This document shows positions 35,171 to 45,581 of a stretch of DNA of 64,000 bases, in pieces (the first letter of the stretch is position 1; each line of letters begins with the position of its first letter). Below the pieces are notes generated by a model, which saw only the letters and a list, made by a program, of their open reading frames with translations, was not told where the DNA came from and ran no database searches. Made by a program: the position numbers and the translations under genes. The stretch lies in contig NZ_CP046804.1 in NCBI RefSeq assembly GCF_009763805.1, forward strand, positions 1,426,001 through 1,490,000, given 5' to 3'. This DNA comes from Vibrio cidicii. Lineage in GTDB: Bacteria; Pseudomonadota; Gammaproteobacteria; Enterobacterales; Vibrionaceae.

Positions 35171-36673
35171 AGTTCGCAGTAATCCGTGTCAGTTAGGTTT
35201 TTGCATGGGAAGCGCCATGCACGATCATCGCGCTGGAGCAGATCATCCGATTCTTTTGGTCCCCAAGTGCCACAGGCGTAGCCAAACAAGGCTTGCGGAT
35301 CTTGTTTGAAATCAAGGATCGGCTGGACATATTTCCAACACGCTTCCACTGCATCACTACGTGCAAACAGTGTCGCGTCGCCATTGAGCGCATCTAATAG
35401 TAGACGTTCATACGCGGTCAGCATTTGTGTTTCTTGAAGTGAGGTGTAATGGAAATTCATTTTCACTTCTTTGGCATGGAAACCAGCACCTGGCTGCTTC
35501 AAGCCAAAACTCATCTGGATGCCTTCATCAGGCTGAATACGAATGATGAGCTTGTTTTCAGGCGCATTTTGCCCAAATACAGGATGCGGTGTGCGTTTAA
35601 AGTGGATGACCACTTCTGTGACGCGCGTTGGCAGGCGTTTACCGGTACGCACATAAAAAGGCACACCATTCCAACGCCAGTTGTTGATGTAAGCTTTAAG
35701 GCCAACATACGTTTCGGTACGCGAATCTTCGGCAACACCATGCTCTTCGCGGTAACCGGGAAGGTGTTGTCCACGCACATCAGAGGCGGTGTATTGCCCT
35801 AGCACAAGGTTGTTGCGCAGATCGTGCTCATCCAACGGTTTGAGGCATTGCAGCACTTTTACCACTTCATCACGCATAGAGTCCGCGTTGATCTGCGCAG
35901 GTGGTTCCATGCCCACCATCGCCAACACTTGCAGAAGATGGTTTTGGAACATATCGCGCACCGCGCCAGAAACCGTCGTAGTAACCGCCACGTTCTTCGA
36001 CGCCAAGAAACTCTGCGCCAGTGATTTCTACGTAATCGATGAAATTGCGATTCCACAGGGGTTCAAACATCGCGTTGGAGAAACGAAACACCAATAAATT
36101 CTGCACCGTTTCTTTACCCAGATAATGGTCAATACGGTAGATTTGATGCTCTTGGAAACACTCGTGAATGTCTTTATCCAGTTGCTTGGCAGAGGCCAGA
36201 TCGTAACCAAAAGGTTTTTCGATAATCAGTCGCTTCCAGCCATCGTCTTCGTTGTTCAAGCCATGATGAGCTAGGCTCGCTGGAATCACACTGTAAAGGC
36301 TTGGTGGCGTCGCCATGTAGAACAACGTATTGCGCTGTTCAAACTGATACTGTTGCGCCAACTCGTTCAAGCGAGTCACTAACTTGGCATAATCTGCAGT
36401 ATCTGAGGTATTGATTGCTTGATAATGCAAATGGCTAATGAAGGCATCCAGCGTTGCTGGCTCTGTTTTTTCCATTTCCTGAAGCGAATTCTTGAGCTTT
36501 TCGCGGTAGGACTCATCACTGTACTCTGTTCGGCTGACACCCAGAATGGCGAAGTTTTCTGGAAGTTGCTTACTTGCATAGAGGTGGTATAAGGCAGGAA
36601 TCAACTTGCGGTAGGTCAAGTCACCCGAAGCACCAAAAATCACGATGCTGCTGTTTTCTGGTATTACCATCAT
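35167..36673 (-). pseudogene. zwf: Glucose-6-phosphate 1-dehydrogenase, frameshifted
   Basis: Two overlapping frames make one ~501-residue G6PD, the first step of the oxidative pentose phosphate pathway. The nucleotide motif is [13 protein letters not shown] near the N-terminus and the catalytic region RIDHYLGKE is intact. The break is at 35970-35972: coding GACGGTTTCTGG should read GACGGTTCTGG, giving Tyr-Asp-Gly-Ser-Gly-Ala-Val-Arg-Asp-Met, the invariant family sequence. A mutation here would disable a central enzyme while pgl and gnd stay intact, so a sequence error is more likely. Start at one of the two adjacent ATGs at 36673/36670, with GGGAAAG just before. Confidence 0.88.
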
Positions 36674-37064
36674 CTTTCCCTTAAAAACGAGGTACTTATT
36701 TGTGCCTGGATACGGCTTAAAGGATGAGCCAACCCTATCAATGACACTAAAAAATTGATAGTTGATCTTGCCTATATCAGCGATAGGCAAAACCTAGAGT
36801 GTGTGGGTTGGTAATAAGAATGATTTGCCCGACACGGGGGCGTATTGTCTACGACTCTTTGACATACATCAATAGTTGAAAGTGCAATCGTTTAAATAAT
36901 GACGCGATTTCAAGATAACTATTTGTATCAGAAGTGATATTTGATTTTTTACTGATTAGACCAGTTAGCACTATTTTTTGTAGTTGCATTACGCTGTTTT
37001 TGCGCAAATTTTCGCCACAAAATAGATCACTATCAGTGCTCGCTATGGGAGTAATCGAGTCATT
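36674..37064. other. Intergenic region upstream of zwf
   Basis: 391 bp, AT-rich, no gene. It must hold the zwf operon promoter; I see no operator I can name. Confidence 0.5.
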
Positions 37065-37751
37065 TTATCTCAGCACTTTTTTATAGCAGCGCTCTGGCCG
37101 CCCCACTGTACCGTAGCTGAGATCGGCTTGCAGCTCGCCCGTAGCAATCAAATATTCCAAGTAACGCCTTGCAGTGGTGCGGCTGGCCCCCATCTTCTCC
37201 CCCGCTTCATCGGCGGTATAGGTTTCTTCTTGCTGAAAGAGTGCACGTATTTTGTCGAGCGTGACACCATCTATTCCTTTGGGCAAATGGCTTGCTTTTT
37301 CCTGCGCACTGCCTGACTGTAACATCTTGTCCACCAGCCCCTGATTGAGATCCGCAGACACGTGACCAAGTTGCTCTCGCTGGGCGCGGTACTTGTTGAG
37401 CGCGGTTTCAAGGCGCACAAACATCACCGGTTTGAGCAAATAATCGACCACGCCACCACGCATCGCCGTTTGCAGCGTTTCTACATCGCGCGCGGCGGTG
37501 ATCAAAATCACATCACAATGGCGATTACTACCACGGATTTGATTTAAAATATCCAGACCACTGCCATCGGGCAGATAGACATCGAGCAAAACTAAGTCCG
37601 GTTCCAACAGTGTCAACTGCAGTTGCGCTTCCGCCGACGTCGTGGCGATGGCTATCACCTCAAAGCCATTCAACTGCTGCAAATAGTTATGATGTAATTG
37701 CGCAATCGCTAGGTCATCTTCAATAATCATCACTCGGCTATTGGCACTCAT
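37065..37751 (-). CDS. CitB/DcuR-type response regulator
   Basis: 228 residues. Receiver domain at 5-120 with acidic pocket IIEDD (9-13), phospho-acceptor Asp57 in LVLLDVYLPDG and the LLKPV lysine near 107. The C-terminal ~70 residues contain the helix-turn-helix YTADEAGEKMGASRTTARRY of the CitB/DcuR class. Overlaps the kinase gene by four bases. These systems sense C4-dicarboxylates or citrate and control transport genes; the substrate is not evident because no transporter is adjacent. Confidence 0.88.
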   Translation of the reverse strand: MSANSRVMIIEDDLAIAQLHHNYLQQLNGFEVIAIATTSAEAQLQLTLLEPDLVLLDVYLPDGSGLDILNQIRGSNRHCDVILITAARDVETLQTAMRGGVVDYLLKPVMFVRLETALNKYRAQREQLGHVSADLNQGLVDKMLQSGSAQEKASHLPKGIDGVTLDKIRALFQQEETYTADEAGEKMGASRTTARRYLEYLIATGELQADLSYGTVGRPERCYKKVLR

Positions 37752-39367
37752 TGCTGCTCTTCCTTGGGGATGTAGACGGTCATTCGCGTTCCGTATTGCT
37801 TATTTGGGCTCATTTCGATGTGGCCAGCATAACGCTGGGCTAACTGGCTGACTAAATACAGCCCGACACCGCGATTGGCTTTGGCTTTGCTTGAAACCCC
37901 TTTTTCAACCAGTTGCTGTGGTAAATAACCTTCGGGTAGTCCGCAACCTTGATCGGTCACTTCCAAGATGATTTCAGTGCCGTAATCGCTCACCGAGACT
38001 TCAATGTTCCTTCTCGATTTGGCAAACGGTTGTTGATGAGCAATACCACTCATGGTGGCGTCGAAAGCATTGTCAATCAAATTACCTAATATGGTGGTAA
38101 TGTCTTCCGCGTTGACCCCGTCCGGTAGTGGCTCCAAGCGAGTGCCCTCTTCTACAATGAGTTCAAGGCCAAGTTCTCTTGCACGTTCCGTTTTACCAAG
38201 CAGCATCCCCGCGACCAAGGGATCTTTAATCGTGTCACGCAAAAATTCAATCAGACCTTGATAATGTTCCGTTTCCTGACCAATCAGTTGCTGCACCGCG
38301 TCTAGTTCACCCATTTGCACCAAACCGCTAATGGTATTGAGTTTATTGCGATGTTCATGTGTCTGAGAGCGCAGCAGATCCGCGTACTCCTTGGTTTGCG
38401 ATAGCTGCTCAGTCAGTTCACTGATCTCATCACGCAGGCGAAAACTCGATACCGCACCGACAACCTTTCCATCAACCAAAACGGGCGTGCGGTTAGCGAT
38501 CAAATGTTTGTGATTCAGATAGAGCTCAATATCGTGATCTTCTTGTCCGGTCTCCAGCACTCGGTAGAGATCGCTGCTTGGCAAAGAATCAGCCAGAGGG
38601 CGGTTAAGCACCGTTGTTGGATCAAGCCCTAGAATCTGCGCCGCACTGCGGTTAATCGAACGTAACACACCGTTGGCATCAATACTGAGGATCCCCTCTT
38701 TGATAGTGCTCATAGTCACATCCAACTCGCTGTACAAACGGCCAATCTCTTCTGGTTCAAAACCCAAGATCGCTTTTTGGAACTTGCGCGCAGCATAGTT
38801 GGACACCAGTGCGTTAGCGGCAACCACTAAAACCGTCATCGCGATCAAAAACCAGATAAATGGCTCAATGCGATCTTGCAATCTCTCAAGCAGATAGCCA
38901 ACCGAAACGACGCCGATCACTGTTCCTTGCGCATTAAACACAGCAGCCTTGCCACGCACCGAATAGCCAAGCGAGCCTTTTGCTGTCGAGATATAAGCTT
39001 CACCCTCTTTGAGCGCCCGCTCGTTGTCGCCACCACTCATTGGCAAACCTAAGCGAGAATCAAGCGGATGGATGAGACGCAAACCTTGCTCATCGCCGAC
39101 AACAATAAAAGCGGCACCAAGTGCACCAGTAAGTTCACGAAAGCGGGCTTGGTGAGTCACGTTATCACGCTGTTCTATCAGCTCAATCACAATAGGAGAA
39201 CTGGCCAAAAATCGGGCAACGCCTAAGGCTTTTTGCCCCATTTCCTCTTCTTGGGAATGTTTAAGATAGGCAAAACCAGCAGCGACAAGAATTAGCAGTT
39301 CGATCAGTCCTGACAACGTCATAATGACCAACATTCGCTGCCGAAAACTGACACTCTGCCACTTCAT
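37748..39367 (-). CDS. CitA/DcuS-type sensor histidine kinase
   Basis: 539 residues. Membrane spans at about 13-33 and 173-195 flank a periplasmic PDC/CACHE-type sensor domain; a cytoplasmic PAS domain (about 210-310) follows. The phospho-acceptor region QTHEHRNKLNTISGLVQMG (near 340) is the SpoB-like H-box of this family, and the ATPase shows NLIDNAFDA and GVGLYLVSQLA. The ATG at 39367 has GGAGGG six bases upstream. Forms a two-gene operon with the regulator. Confidence 0.88.
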   Translation of the reverse strand: MKWQSVSFRQRMLVIMTLSGLIELLILVAAGFAYLKHSQEEEMGQKALGVARFLASSPIVIELIEQRDNVTHQARFRELTGALGAAFIVVGDEQGLRLIHPLDSRLGLPMSGGDNERALKEGEAYISTAKGSLGYSVRGKAAVFNAQGTVIGVVSVGYLLERLQDRIEPFIWFLIAMTVLVVAANALVSNYAARKFQKAILGFEPEEIGRLYSELDVTMSTIKEGILSIDANGVLRSINRSAAQILGLDPTTVLNRPLADSLPSSDLYRVLETGQEDHDIELYLNHKHLIANRTPVLVDGKVVGAVSSFRLRDEISELTEQLSQTKEYADLLRSQTHEHRNKLNTISGLVQMGELDAVQQLIGQETEHYQGLIEFLRDTIKDPLVAGMLLGKTERARELGLELIVEEGTRLEPLPDGVNAEDITTILGNLIDNAFDATMSGIAHQQPFAKSRRNIEVSVSDYGTEIILEVTDQGCGLPEGYLPQQLVEKGVSSKAKANRGVGLYLVSQLAQRYAGHIEMSPNKQYGTRMTVYIPKEEQQ

Positions 39368-39711
39368 TTCACCCTCCAATCGCGACCTCTTCCGCGATAA
39401 GTTAACACTGAATTAACACTTAAGTGCAGAGTCACGTTCGGAAGTGTGAAACGGGAATGGAAAATGCCAATAGATTTTTGCCATGCTCTTGCGTTTGTTT
39501 TACTCGGGCTCAAAAAACATAAAAATATATAATCAACAAGTTACATATGAATTTTACTTTTAGTTGATCTGGATCATCTCACTTTTAGGAATTTTTGAGG
39601 TTTTTTTAACCAACAACACGTATACTTTTCCGAGTGTCTAGAGTAACAATCTACCTAACATAACGACAATAATAAGCACAAGGTGGTATCAATTGATAAG
39701 GAACGATCAAT
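39368..39711. other. Intergenic region between divergent genes
   Basis: 344 bp, AT-rich. Promoters for the kinase operon and for the small plus-strand gene must lie here; TATACT near 39620 could be a -10 element, but I cannot pair it with a good -35. Confidence 0.4.
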
Positions 39712-39939
39712 ATGGAAAGAGATACCTTTGGAATTCGCCTTAGTAAGGCCATGCTGTCGAAGAACATGCATTCAACCTTTACACACGTCAGGGCTTACGA
39801 GAGAGACGGTCATACAGAGAGCGACCTACGCGTTCTGCTCGCCTTCCCTCAAATGAGCGGGCGCGATCTTCTGCAAACCATGCAAGGTTCCAAACAGCTT
39901 GAATGGCGAGCAGAATTCTTCTGCCCTTCATTAAAATAG
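39712..39939 (+). CDS. Small hypothetical protein
   Basis: 75 residues, soluble, charged (HVRAYERDGHTESDLRVLL in the middle). AAGGAACGATCAAT precedes the ATG and a terminator follows, so it looks like a real monocistronic gene. No family recognised. Confidence 0.6.
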   Translation: MERDTFGIRLSKAMLSKNMHSTFTHVRAYERDGHTESDLRVLLAFPQMSGRDLLQTMQGSKQLEWRAEFFCPSLK

Positions 39940-39959
39940 TCAGCTCATCCTTCATGAGG

Positions 39960-39987
39960 AAGCACAGCCGACGCGCTGTGCTTTTTT
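39960..39987 (+). terminator. Rho-independent terminator
   Basis: AAGCACAGC stem with GCTGTGCTT and a run of six T residues, 20 bases after the small ORF. Confidence 0.85.
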
Positions 39988-40074
39988 ATTTCCGCCGACT
40001 TATCAAGGTTGCGCTTAACAGAAAAAGACAATTCCTATATATTAGAGTCATTGCTCTATTTCGATACGACTATC

Positions 40075-41493
40075 ATGAAACGAACTCATCAGTTACTAAT
40101 GATTGGGCTGCTTTCAAGCTCCATCTCGTTGACTTGTCAGGCCGCGCCGATCACCTTTCAACAAGCTTGGCAGTTGCTACAAGACAACAATCACTCGCTC
40201 GCAGCACAGCGAGCCAACGTGGTCAGCCAAGAGCACATGCAAAGTGCTACTCGCAGTTTGGACTGGCCTTCGGTAAGCATCGGTGCGAATTACACTCGTC
40301 TGGATACTGATGTCACGCTCAGTGGTGAACAGTTAATGTCCAATACCACAATGCCGGCGCTCAACGCATCGACAGGGCCAATACTGCAAGCGCTTATGCC
40401 AGTATTGAGCGGGATAGAAACCACCATCGCCGAAAAAGATCTCTTTAGCTCATCTATCCGCGCTATTTGGCCCATTTTCACCGGCGGGCGCATTAGCGCT
40501 GCACAAGCGGCGGCAGAAGGCAAAACCGAAGAAGCGCGCAGTCAGCTGAAAATGGAAACGCAAGCACGCTACGAAGATCTCAGTAAGTACTACTTCTCCG
40601 TGGTACTCGCCAAAGAGGTGTTGCAAACGCGCCAAGCGGTCGAAAAAGGGTTGACTCAGCACCGCGATTTCGCCATCAAACTGGAAAAACAAGGGCAGAT
40701 CGCCCATGTCGAGCGTTTACAGGCTGAAGCCTCATTGGATAAAGCCAGAGTCGAAACGCGCAAAGCACAAAGTAATCTTGAGATCGCGCAGTCAGCGCTG
40801 AGCAAAATTTTGGCTCAGTCAAGCTTGGTCGAACCTGCCGAAGGGTTGTTTATCAACCATAACTTGCCACCTCTCTCTGCGTTCACTGAGCAGACTCTCG
40901 CCACTTATCCGGGCCTTTCATTGTTGGACGCCAAAGAGCAGCAAGCCAGCGCGCTCATCAAAGCAGAAAAGGGCAAATACTATCCACAAGTCTATCTCTA
41001 CGGCGACTACAGTCTGTATGAAGATGATTCACTCGCCAGCGAAATGAAACCGGACTGGTTGGTCGGTGTTGGGGTAAATGTCCCATTGATTGACACATCG
41101 GGGCGCAGCGAAAAAGTCAAAGCCGCCAGCAGCATGGTCTCGCAGGTACATTCACTCAAGGCACAAGCGCGAGAAGATCTGTCGGTGCTGGTTCAAAAGA
41201 CCTATCTTGAAGCGCAGCAAGCGGTGGATGAAGTGATCGGTTTGGAATCGAGTATTCGCCTTGCCAAAGAGAACCTCGATTTGCGGGAAAAAGCCTTTAA
41301 TCAAGGGCTTTCGAACTCACTGGAAGTGGTCGATGCACAATTGTACTTGGCCAGTATTGAAACGCAGCAATCCGCCGCCCGCTTTCGCTATCTCATCTCG
41401 CTCAATAAGCTGCTGGCACTGAGCAGTGAAATGAATAGCTTTGCTCAATACCAAGCTAGCGCCTACGCACCCACTCAAAAGGAATCACTATGA
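40075..41493 (+). CDS. TolC-family outer-membrane efflux protein
   Basis: 472 residues. A signal peptide occupies residues 1-22 (hydrophobic LLMIGLLSSSISL). Two OEP repeats follow, with long coiled helices (EMETQARYEDLSKYYF-like near 155, and LAKENLDLREKAFNQGLSNS near 400) and the typical SLEVVDAQLYLASIE near the end. Forms the outer-membrane exit duct of a tripartite exporter. The ATG of the adaptor gene overlaps its stop. Confidence 0.88.
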   Translation: MKRTHQLLMIGLLSSSISLTCQAAPITFQQAWQLLQDNNHSLAAQRANVVSQEHMQSATRSLDWPSVSIGANYTRLDTDVTLSGEQLMSNTTMPALNASTGPILQALMPVLSGIETTIAEKDLFSSSIRAIWPIFTGGRISAAQAAAEGKTEEARSQLKMETQARYEDLSKYYFSVVLAKEVLQTRQAVEKGLTQHRDFAIKLEKQGQIAHVERLQAEASLDKARVETRKAQSNLEIAQSALSKILAQSSLVEPAEGLFINHNLPPLSAFTEQTLATYPGLSLLDAKEQQASALIKAEKGKYYPQVYLYGDYSLYEDDSLASEMKPDWLVGVGVNVPLIDTSGRSEKVKAASSMVSQVHSLKAQAREDLSVLVQKTYLEAQQAVDEVIGLESSIRLAKENLDLREKAFNQGLSNSLEVVDAQLYLASIETQQSAARFRYLISLNKLLALSSEMNSFAQYQASAYAPTQKESL

Positions 41494-42464
41494 AATCGCT
41501 CAAACCTATTCTGCTTTCTCTCTGCGCTGTGGGTGCGGTGAGCTGGATCGGCTACCAGTTTTACCAAGCATATCAGCCAAAGCCAGTACGTTTACAGGGA
41601 ATGATTGAAGCGCAGCAATACAGTATCTCCTCCAAAGTGCCGGGACGCATTGACCAAGTTTTGGTTCGCAAAGGCGATACGGTGAGCAAAGGGCAATTGG
41701 TGTTTACCTTGCATAGCCCAGAGATCGAGGCAAAGCTAGAGCAAGCCAAAGCGGGAGAAAAAGCCGCGGGAGCACTGGCGCAAGAAGCGGAGAAAGGCGC
41801 TCGCGCACAGCAAATTCAAGCAGCCAAAGATCAGTGGCTTAAAGCGAAAGCGGCCGCTGATTTGATGGAGAAGACTTACCAGCGCGTCAATAACCTGTAT
41901 AAAGACGGCGTGGTCGCTGAACAAAAACGTGATGAAGCGATGACCCAATGGCAAGCCGCCAAATACACCGAAAGTGCGGCATTCCAAATGTATGAGCTCG
42001 CCAAAGAAGGCGCGCGCGATGAGACCAAACTCGCAGCGGCAGAAAAGGCGCGCATGGCGGCAGGAGCCGTTGCGGAAGTGGAAGCTTACGCAAGTGATAC
42101 CCGTATTGAGAGTTGGTTTGACGGTGAAGTGTCTCAGGTTTTGCTACAAAGTGGCGAGTTAGCGCCTCAAGGCTTCCCTGTCGTGACCGTGATTGATACC
42201 CATGATGCTTGGGCCGTGCTTAACGTGAGAGAAGATTTGTTAAAACACTTTCAAAAAGGTGAGATCTTCAATGCTTATTTACCTGCTCTGGATAAAAAAG
42301 TGCAGTTTCGCGTTACCCACATTGCAGTGATGGGCGATTTTGCCACTTGGCGGGCGACCGACGCCTCACAAGGTTTCGACCTACGCACTTTTGAAGTCGA
42401 AGCTCGTCCTGTGGAGCCCATTTCTGCTCTACGCATGGGCATGAGTTTAGTGGTTGAGCTGTAA
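41490..42464 (+). CDS. HlyD-family membrane-fusion protein
   Basis: 324 residues: one N-terminal membrane helix (about 6-26), a lipoyl-like half (SSKVPGRIDQVLVRKGDTVSKG in two parts, near 48-69), a long alanine/lysine/glutamate-rich coiled hairpin (75-195), and the second lipoyl half IESWFDGEVSQVLLQSGEL in two parts. Links inner-membrane permeases to the TolC-like duct. Co-transcribed with its neighbours. Confidence 0.9.
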   Translation: MKSLKPILLSLCAVGAVSWIGYQFYQAYQPKPVRLQGMIEAQQYSISSKVPGRIDQVLVRKGDTVSKGQLVFTLHSPEIEAKLEQAKAGEKAAGALAQEAEKGARAQQIQAAKDQWLKAKAAADLMEKTYQRVNNLYKDGVVAEQKRDEAMTQWQAAKYTESAAFQMYELAKEGARDETKLAAAEKARMAAGAVAEVEAYASDTRIESWFDGEVSQVLLQSGELAPQGFPVVTVIDTHDAWAVLNVREDLLKHFQKGEIFNAYLPALDKKVQFRVTHIAVMGDFATWRATDASQGFDLRTFEVEARPVEPISALRMGMSLVVEL

Positions 42465-42472
42465 TTGGCCTT

Positions 42473-43633
42473 ATGATGAACGCTATCTACGCGCAACTGC
42501 ATGTGCTGCGGCACGACAAATGGCTTTTGTCGTGCTTGACTTGGATCCCATTGCTAATTGCCTTAATGATTTGGGGCGTATTTTCTGCCGGGATCGCTCG
42601 TGATTTGCCAATTGGTATTGTAGATCAGTCACACAGCACGTTATCACGCAAATTAGTGCAAATGCTGGATGCTTCGCCCACACTCAGCACAGAGAGAGCA
42701 TACTCAGACGTTACCGCCGCCAAAGACGCCCTGATTCGTGGTGAGATATACGCTTACGTGATCATCCCCGACCATTTTGATCGCGATATTTATCTCAAGC
42801 AGCCTCCGCAGATTTCGGCGTTTTACAACAGCCAATACATACTGACTGGCCGCTTAGTCAACTCTGCCATTATGCAAGCGCAAGGGCACTTTAACGCCGC
42901 ATTAGAAACGGTCAAAAGCCTCAGTCATGGTAACCAAACGACTGCGAGCGCCATGGGGAGCGCCGTGACCATTACCACGCAAATCTCGCCGCTGTTCAAC
43001 CAAAATACTAACTACGCGCAATTTTTAGTTTCAGCGGTGGTGCCCGCTATCTGGCAAATTATGATGGTGGTGTGCACGATTTTAATTCTGGCGGCAAATT
43101 TACGAGTCTATGCGCGATCCCCTGAAAAACTGGGGCTCTGGCTTGGTGATAACATTCTACTCACCCTTTTCCGTACTCTGAGCGGCTATCTGCCTATTTT
43201 TATGCTGCATGGTTTGGCTTTTCTGTGCTGGTTCTACTTCATCCTTGACTGGCCTTTTCACGGCCACTTTTTGCCCATTGTGATTGCGCAGCTTTTCACC
43301 GTATTAGCATGCATGATCATGGGCACTTTCTTTTTTTCTATGACGCTTGATGCCGCCCGAGCGATGAGTTTTGCCGGCGCATTTACCGCGCCCAGTTTTG
43401 CTTTTATGGGCATTACCTTCCCGGTTACCGACATGAGCGCGCCCGCACAGTTTTGGCGTGGATTATTACCGGTGAGTCATTACATCGAAGTACAAGTGTC
43501 TCAAGCCAGCTATGGGGCTGAGTTCTATAACGCATTGCAACCTCTTGCGCCGATGGTGGGTTATCTGCTGCCTGCACTGCTCACTCTCCTTCTGATGAAA
43601 AAGCACCTTAACAAAGCGGAGGGAAAATCATGA
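42473..43633 (+). CDS. ABC-2-type permease
   Basis: 386 residues, YhhJ/YbhS-like. One N-terminal membrane helix (about 18-38), a ~150-residue periplasmic domain, and five C-terminal helices between 185 and 375 containing GTFFFSMTLDAARAMSF and FMGITFPVTDM. This class normally works with an ATP-binding subunit; none is encoded nearby. An ATG pair opens the gene. Confidence 0.88.
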   Translation: MMNAIYAQLHVLRHDKWLLSCLTWIPLLIALMIWGVFSAGIARDLPIGIVDQSHSTLSRKLVQMLDASPTLSTERAYSDVTAAKDALIRGEIYAYVIIPDHFDRDIYLKQPPQISAFYNSQYILTGRLVNSAIMQAQGHFNAALETVKSLSHGNQTTASAMGSAVTITTQISPLFNQNTNYAQFLVSAVVPAIWQIMMVVCTILILAANLRVYARSPEKLGLWLGDNILLTLFRTLSGYLPIFMLHGLAFLCWFYFILDWPFHGHFLPIVIAQLFTVLACMIMGTFFFSMTLDAARAMSFAGAFTAPSFAFMGITFPVTDMSAPAQFWRGLLPVSHYIEVQVSQASYGAEFYNALQPLAPMVGYLLPALLTLLLMKKHLNKAEGKS

Positions 43634-44757
43634 GCTGGCTTGATCTACTCAAAGCAGAGTTGAAAGCGCTACTAACCAATCCGGTGGTAACCCTGACTGT
43701 GTTCGGTGGTGTGCTGTTCTATTCGTTTCTCTATCCACTGCCCTACGCGCAGCAAACGCCACGAGAGCAGGCGATTTCAGTCGTCAACCTTGATATGAGC
43801 CCCACCAGCTTGAAGCTCGAACGCATGGTCGACGCGACTCCTCAAGTGAGAATCGTCCGCCGCGATGGCACGTTGGCTGAGGCAAAAGCGGTTTTTCTTG
43901 CTGGTAAGGTGAGCGGCATTTTGTTGATCCCGGAGCATTTCTACAAAGACCTATTGCTGGGTAAAAGTCCGACACTGTCGTATGCAGGCGATGCCTCCTA
44001 CTTTCTGGTGTATGGCACCGTGGTGGAAGGGTTGGCGCAAACTGGTGGTACGCTGGCAGCACAGGTCAAAGTCTCGAAACTGCTGATAGATGGTGTACCG
44101 CTCGCTTTCGCGGCCAATCAGTACAGCGCGGTGAAGCTAAATCTCAAGCCAACTTTTAACCCAACCATGGGTTACGTCGACTATGTGGTGCCCGCGGTGT
44201 TTGTCCTGATCCTGCAGCAGACTTTGATCATGGCGGCGGGGCTTATCGTCGGCACACAAAAACATGGCCAAGGTTATTGGTCACATGTGCCGCGCTGGAA
44301 GTTACTCAGCGTGAGAACCGCAGTACTGGTGGCTATCTATTATCTGCTCAGCGCCTACTATTTCGGTGCCAGTTTTACTATGCATGGTATCAACACGCTG
44401 GCCAGCATCTCAACACTGCTCAGCCTGCTGTTGCCGTTTCTGCTTGCCTCTTGCCTGCTTGGCTATTGGTTGGGTGATTTGCTTCCGCGCCGTGAACTGG
44501 TCACACTGGTGGTGCTTATCAGCTCCATGCCGTTGATTTTCCTTGCTGGTTTCATCTGGCCTGTCGAGATGATCCCAGCGCCGCTTCTATGGCTCGCCCA
44601 ATTGAGTCCGAGTACCAGCGCGATAAAAGGCTTTCTCGCTCTCAATCAAATGGGGGCGAGCTGGCAACAAGTCAGCGTTCAGTGGAGCAGCTTGTGGGCG
44701 TTGGTGCTGTTTTGGCTTTGTGCCTGCTTGTTATTGTGGCGACGCCAACGGTCGTGA
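43630..44757 (+). CDS. ABC-2-type permease
   Basis: 375 residues, same family and topology as its neighbour, with which it overlaps by four bases. N-terminal helix at about 17-34, periplasmic domain, then C-terminal helices with LLPFLLASCLLGYWLGDLLP in two parts near 262-281 and FLAGFIWPVEMIP near 304. The two probably form a heterodimer. Substrate unknown; drug or lipid export is typical. Confidence 0.88.
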   Translation: MSWLDLLKAELKALLTNPVVTLTVFGGVLFYSFLYPLPYAQQTPREQAISVVNLDMSPTSLKLERMVDATPQVRIVRRDGTLAEAKAVFLAGKVSGILLIPEHFYKDLLLGKSPTLSYAGDASYFLVYGTVVEGLAQTGGTLAAQVKVSKLLIDGVPLAFAANQYSAVKLNLKPTFNPTMGYVDYVVPAVFVLILQQTLIMAAGLIVGTQKHGQGYWSHVPRWKLLSVRTAVLVAIYYLLSAYYFGASFTMHGINTLASISTLLSLLLPFLLASCLLGYWLGDLLPRRELVTLVVLISSMPLIFLAGFIWPVEMIPAPLLWLAQLSPSTSAIKGFLALNQMGASWQQVSVQWSSLWALVLFWLCACLLLWRRQRS

Positions 44758-44777
44758 TTGCTAAGAGGTAAACCAAA

Positions 44778-44807
44778 CAATAAGGGCTCAATTTTGAGCC
44801 CTTATTG
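44778..44807. terminator. Bidirectional terminator
   Basis: Perfect 14-bp stem CAATAAGGGCTCAA / TTGAGCCCTTATTG with a 2-base loop between two convergent genes. Confidence 0.9.
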
Positions 44808-44813
44808 TTGTCG

Positions 44814-45551
44814 TTACAATCCCATCTCTTGGGTAATGGATTTAATCTGCTTCAAATCCATTTTGTACACTTCGATCAGTTGATCCACTTGGCTTAAGCG
44901 CGAACTGGCTTCATCTTGGTTATCGCACGCATCAGATTTCGCGTCCCAAGATTTACCGGAAAGATACACTTCACACGCTTTCTTCAACGCTTCCAACTTC
45001 GGAACCAACACTTCTCGCTCTTTTTGCAGCGCCTCCAATTCTTGAGAAATCTCCATTTCACGGCGGAAAAGTTCTCGTGAGCGCTCAAACATATTGTTTT
45101 GCATATCGGCCTGACGGCTAAGCTTATCGTTCTCGCTTTGCGTGGTTTCAATCTGCGCTTTTTGCGATTTGATCTGCCCTTCCAAGGTGATGTTCAGTTT
45201 TTCCATTTCAGTGAGCTGATTTTGCAGCTTTTCAAGCTCCGCCTGATGCTCTTTTTGTCGCAGTGCGATTTCTGCTTCGAGTTTCTTGTCCACCTCAGAG
45301 TCCAAACTCGCTTCGCGTGATTTAACGCTCGCCACCAACTGAGTTTTGTCATTGGCTAGGCTTTGGTACTGCTGCTGCAGCCCTTGATAAGTCTCTTGCC
45401 ATTTTTGAGCCGTAAAGTGAGCGCCGATCAAACCACCAAACGCCATGCCTAATACAGCAGCAATCGCAATATACACGAACGTACGTTTGTCTCGTTCCTC
45501 GATGACGACCACATCATCTTGTTCATCAGTTTGATTATTTGGCGAAGTCAC
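44814..45551 (-). CDS. Membrane-anchored coiled-coil protein
   Basis: 245 residues. A charged N-terminus with EERDKRT precedes one membrane helix (about 25-44, AIAAVLGMAFGGLIGAHF), then a coiled coil from about 50 to 200 (ELEKLQNQLTEMEKLN and similar). Two cysteines near 193 and 209 could form a disulfide. Starts at GTG. Looks like a conserved Vibrio envelope protein of unknown role. Confidence 0.78.
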   Translation of the reverse strand: MTSPNNQTDEQDDVVVIEERDKRTFVYIAIAAVLGMAFGGLIGAHFTAQKWQETYQGLQQQYQSLANDKTQLVASVKSREASLDSEVDKKLEAEIALRQKEHQAELEKLQNQLTEMEKLNITLEGQIKSQKAQIETTQSENDKLSRQADMQNNMFERSRELFRREMEISQELEALQKEREVLVPKLEALKKACEVYLSGKSWDAKSDACDNQDEASSRLSQVDQLIEVYKMDLKQIKSITQEMGL

Positions 45552-45581
45552 AACATCTCACTCCAATCTCGATTAATAGGA

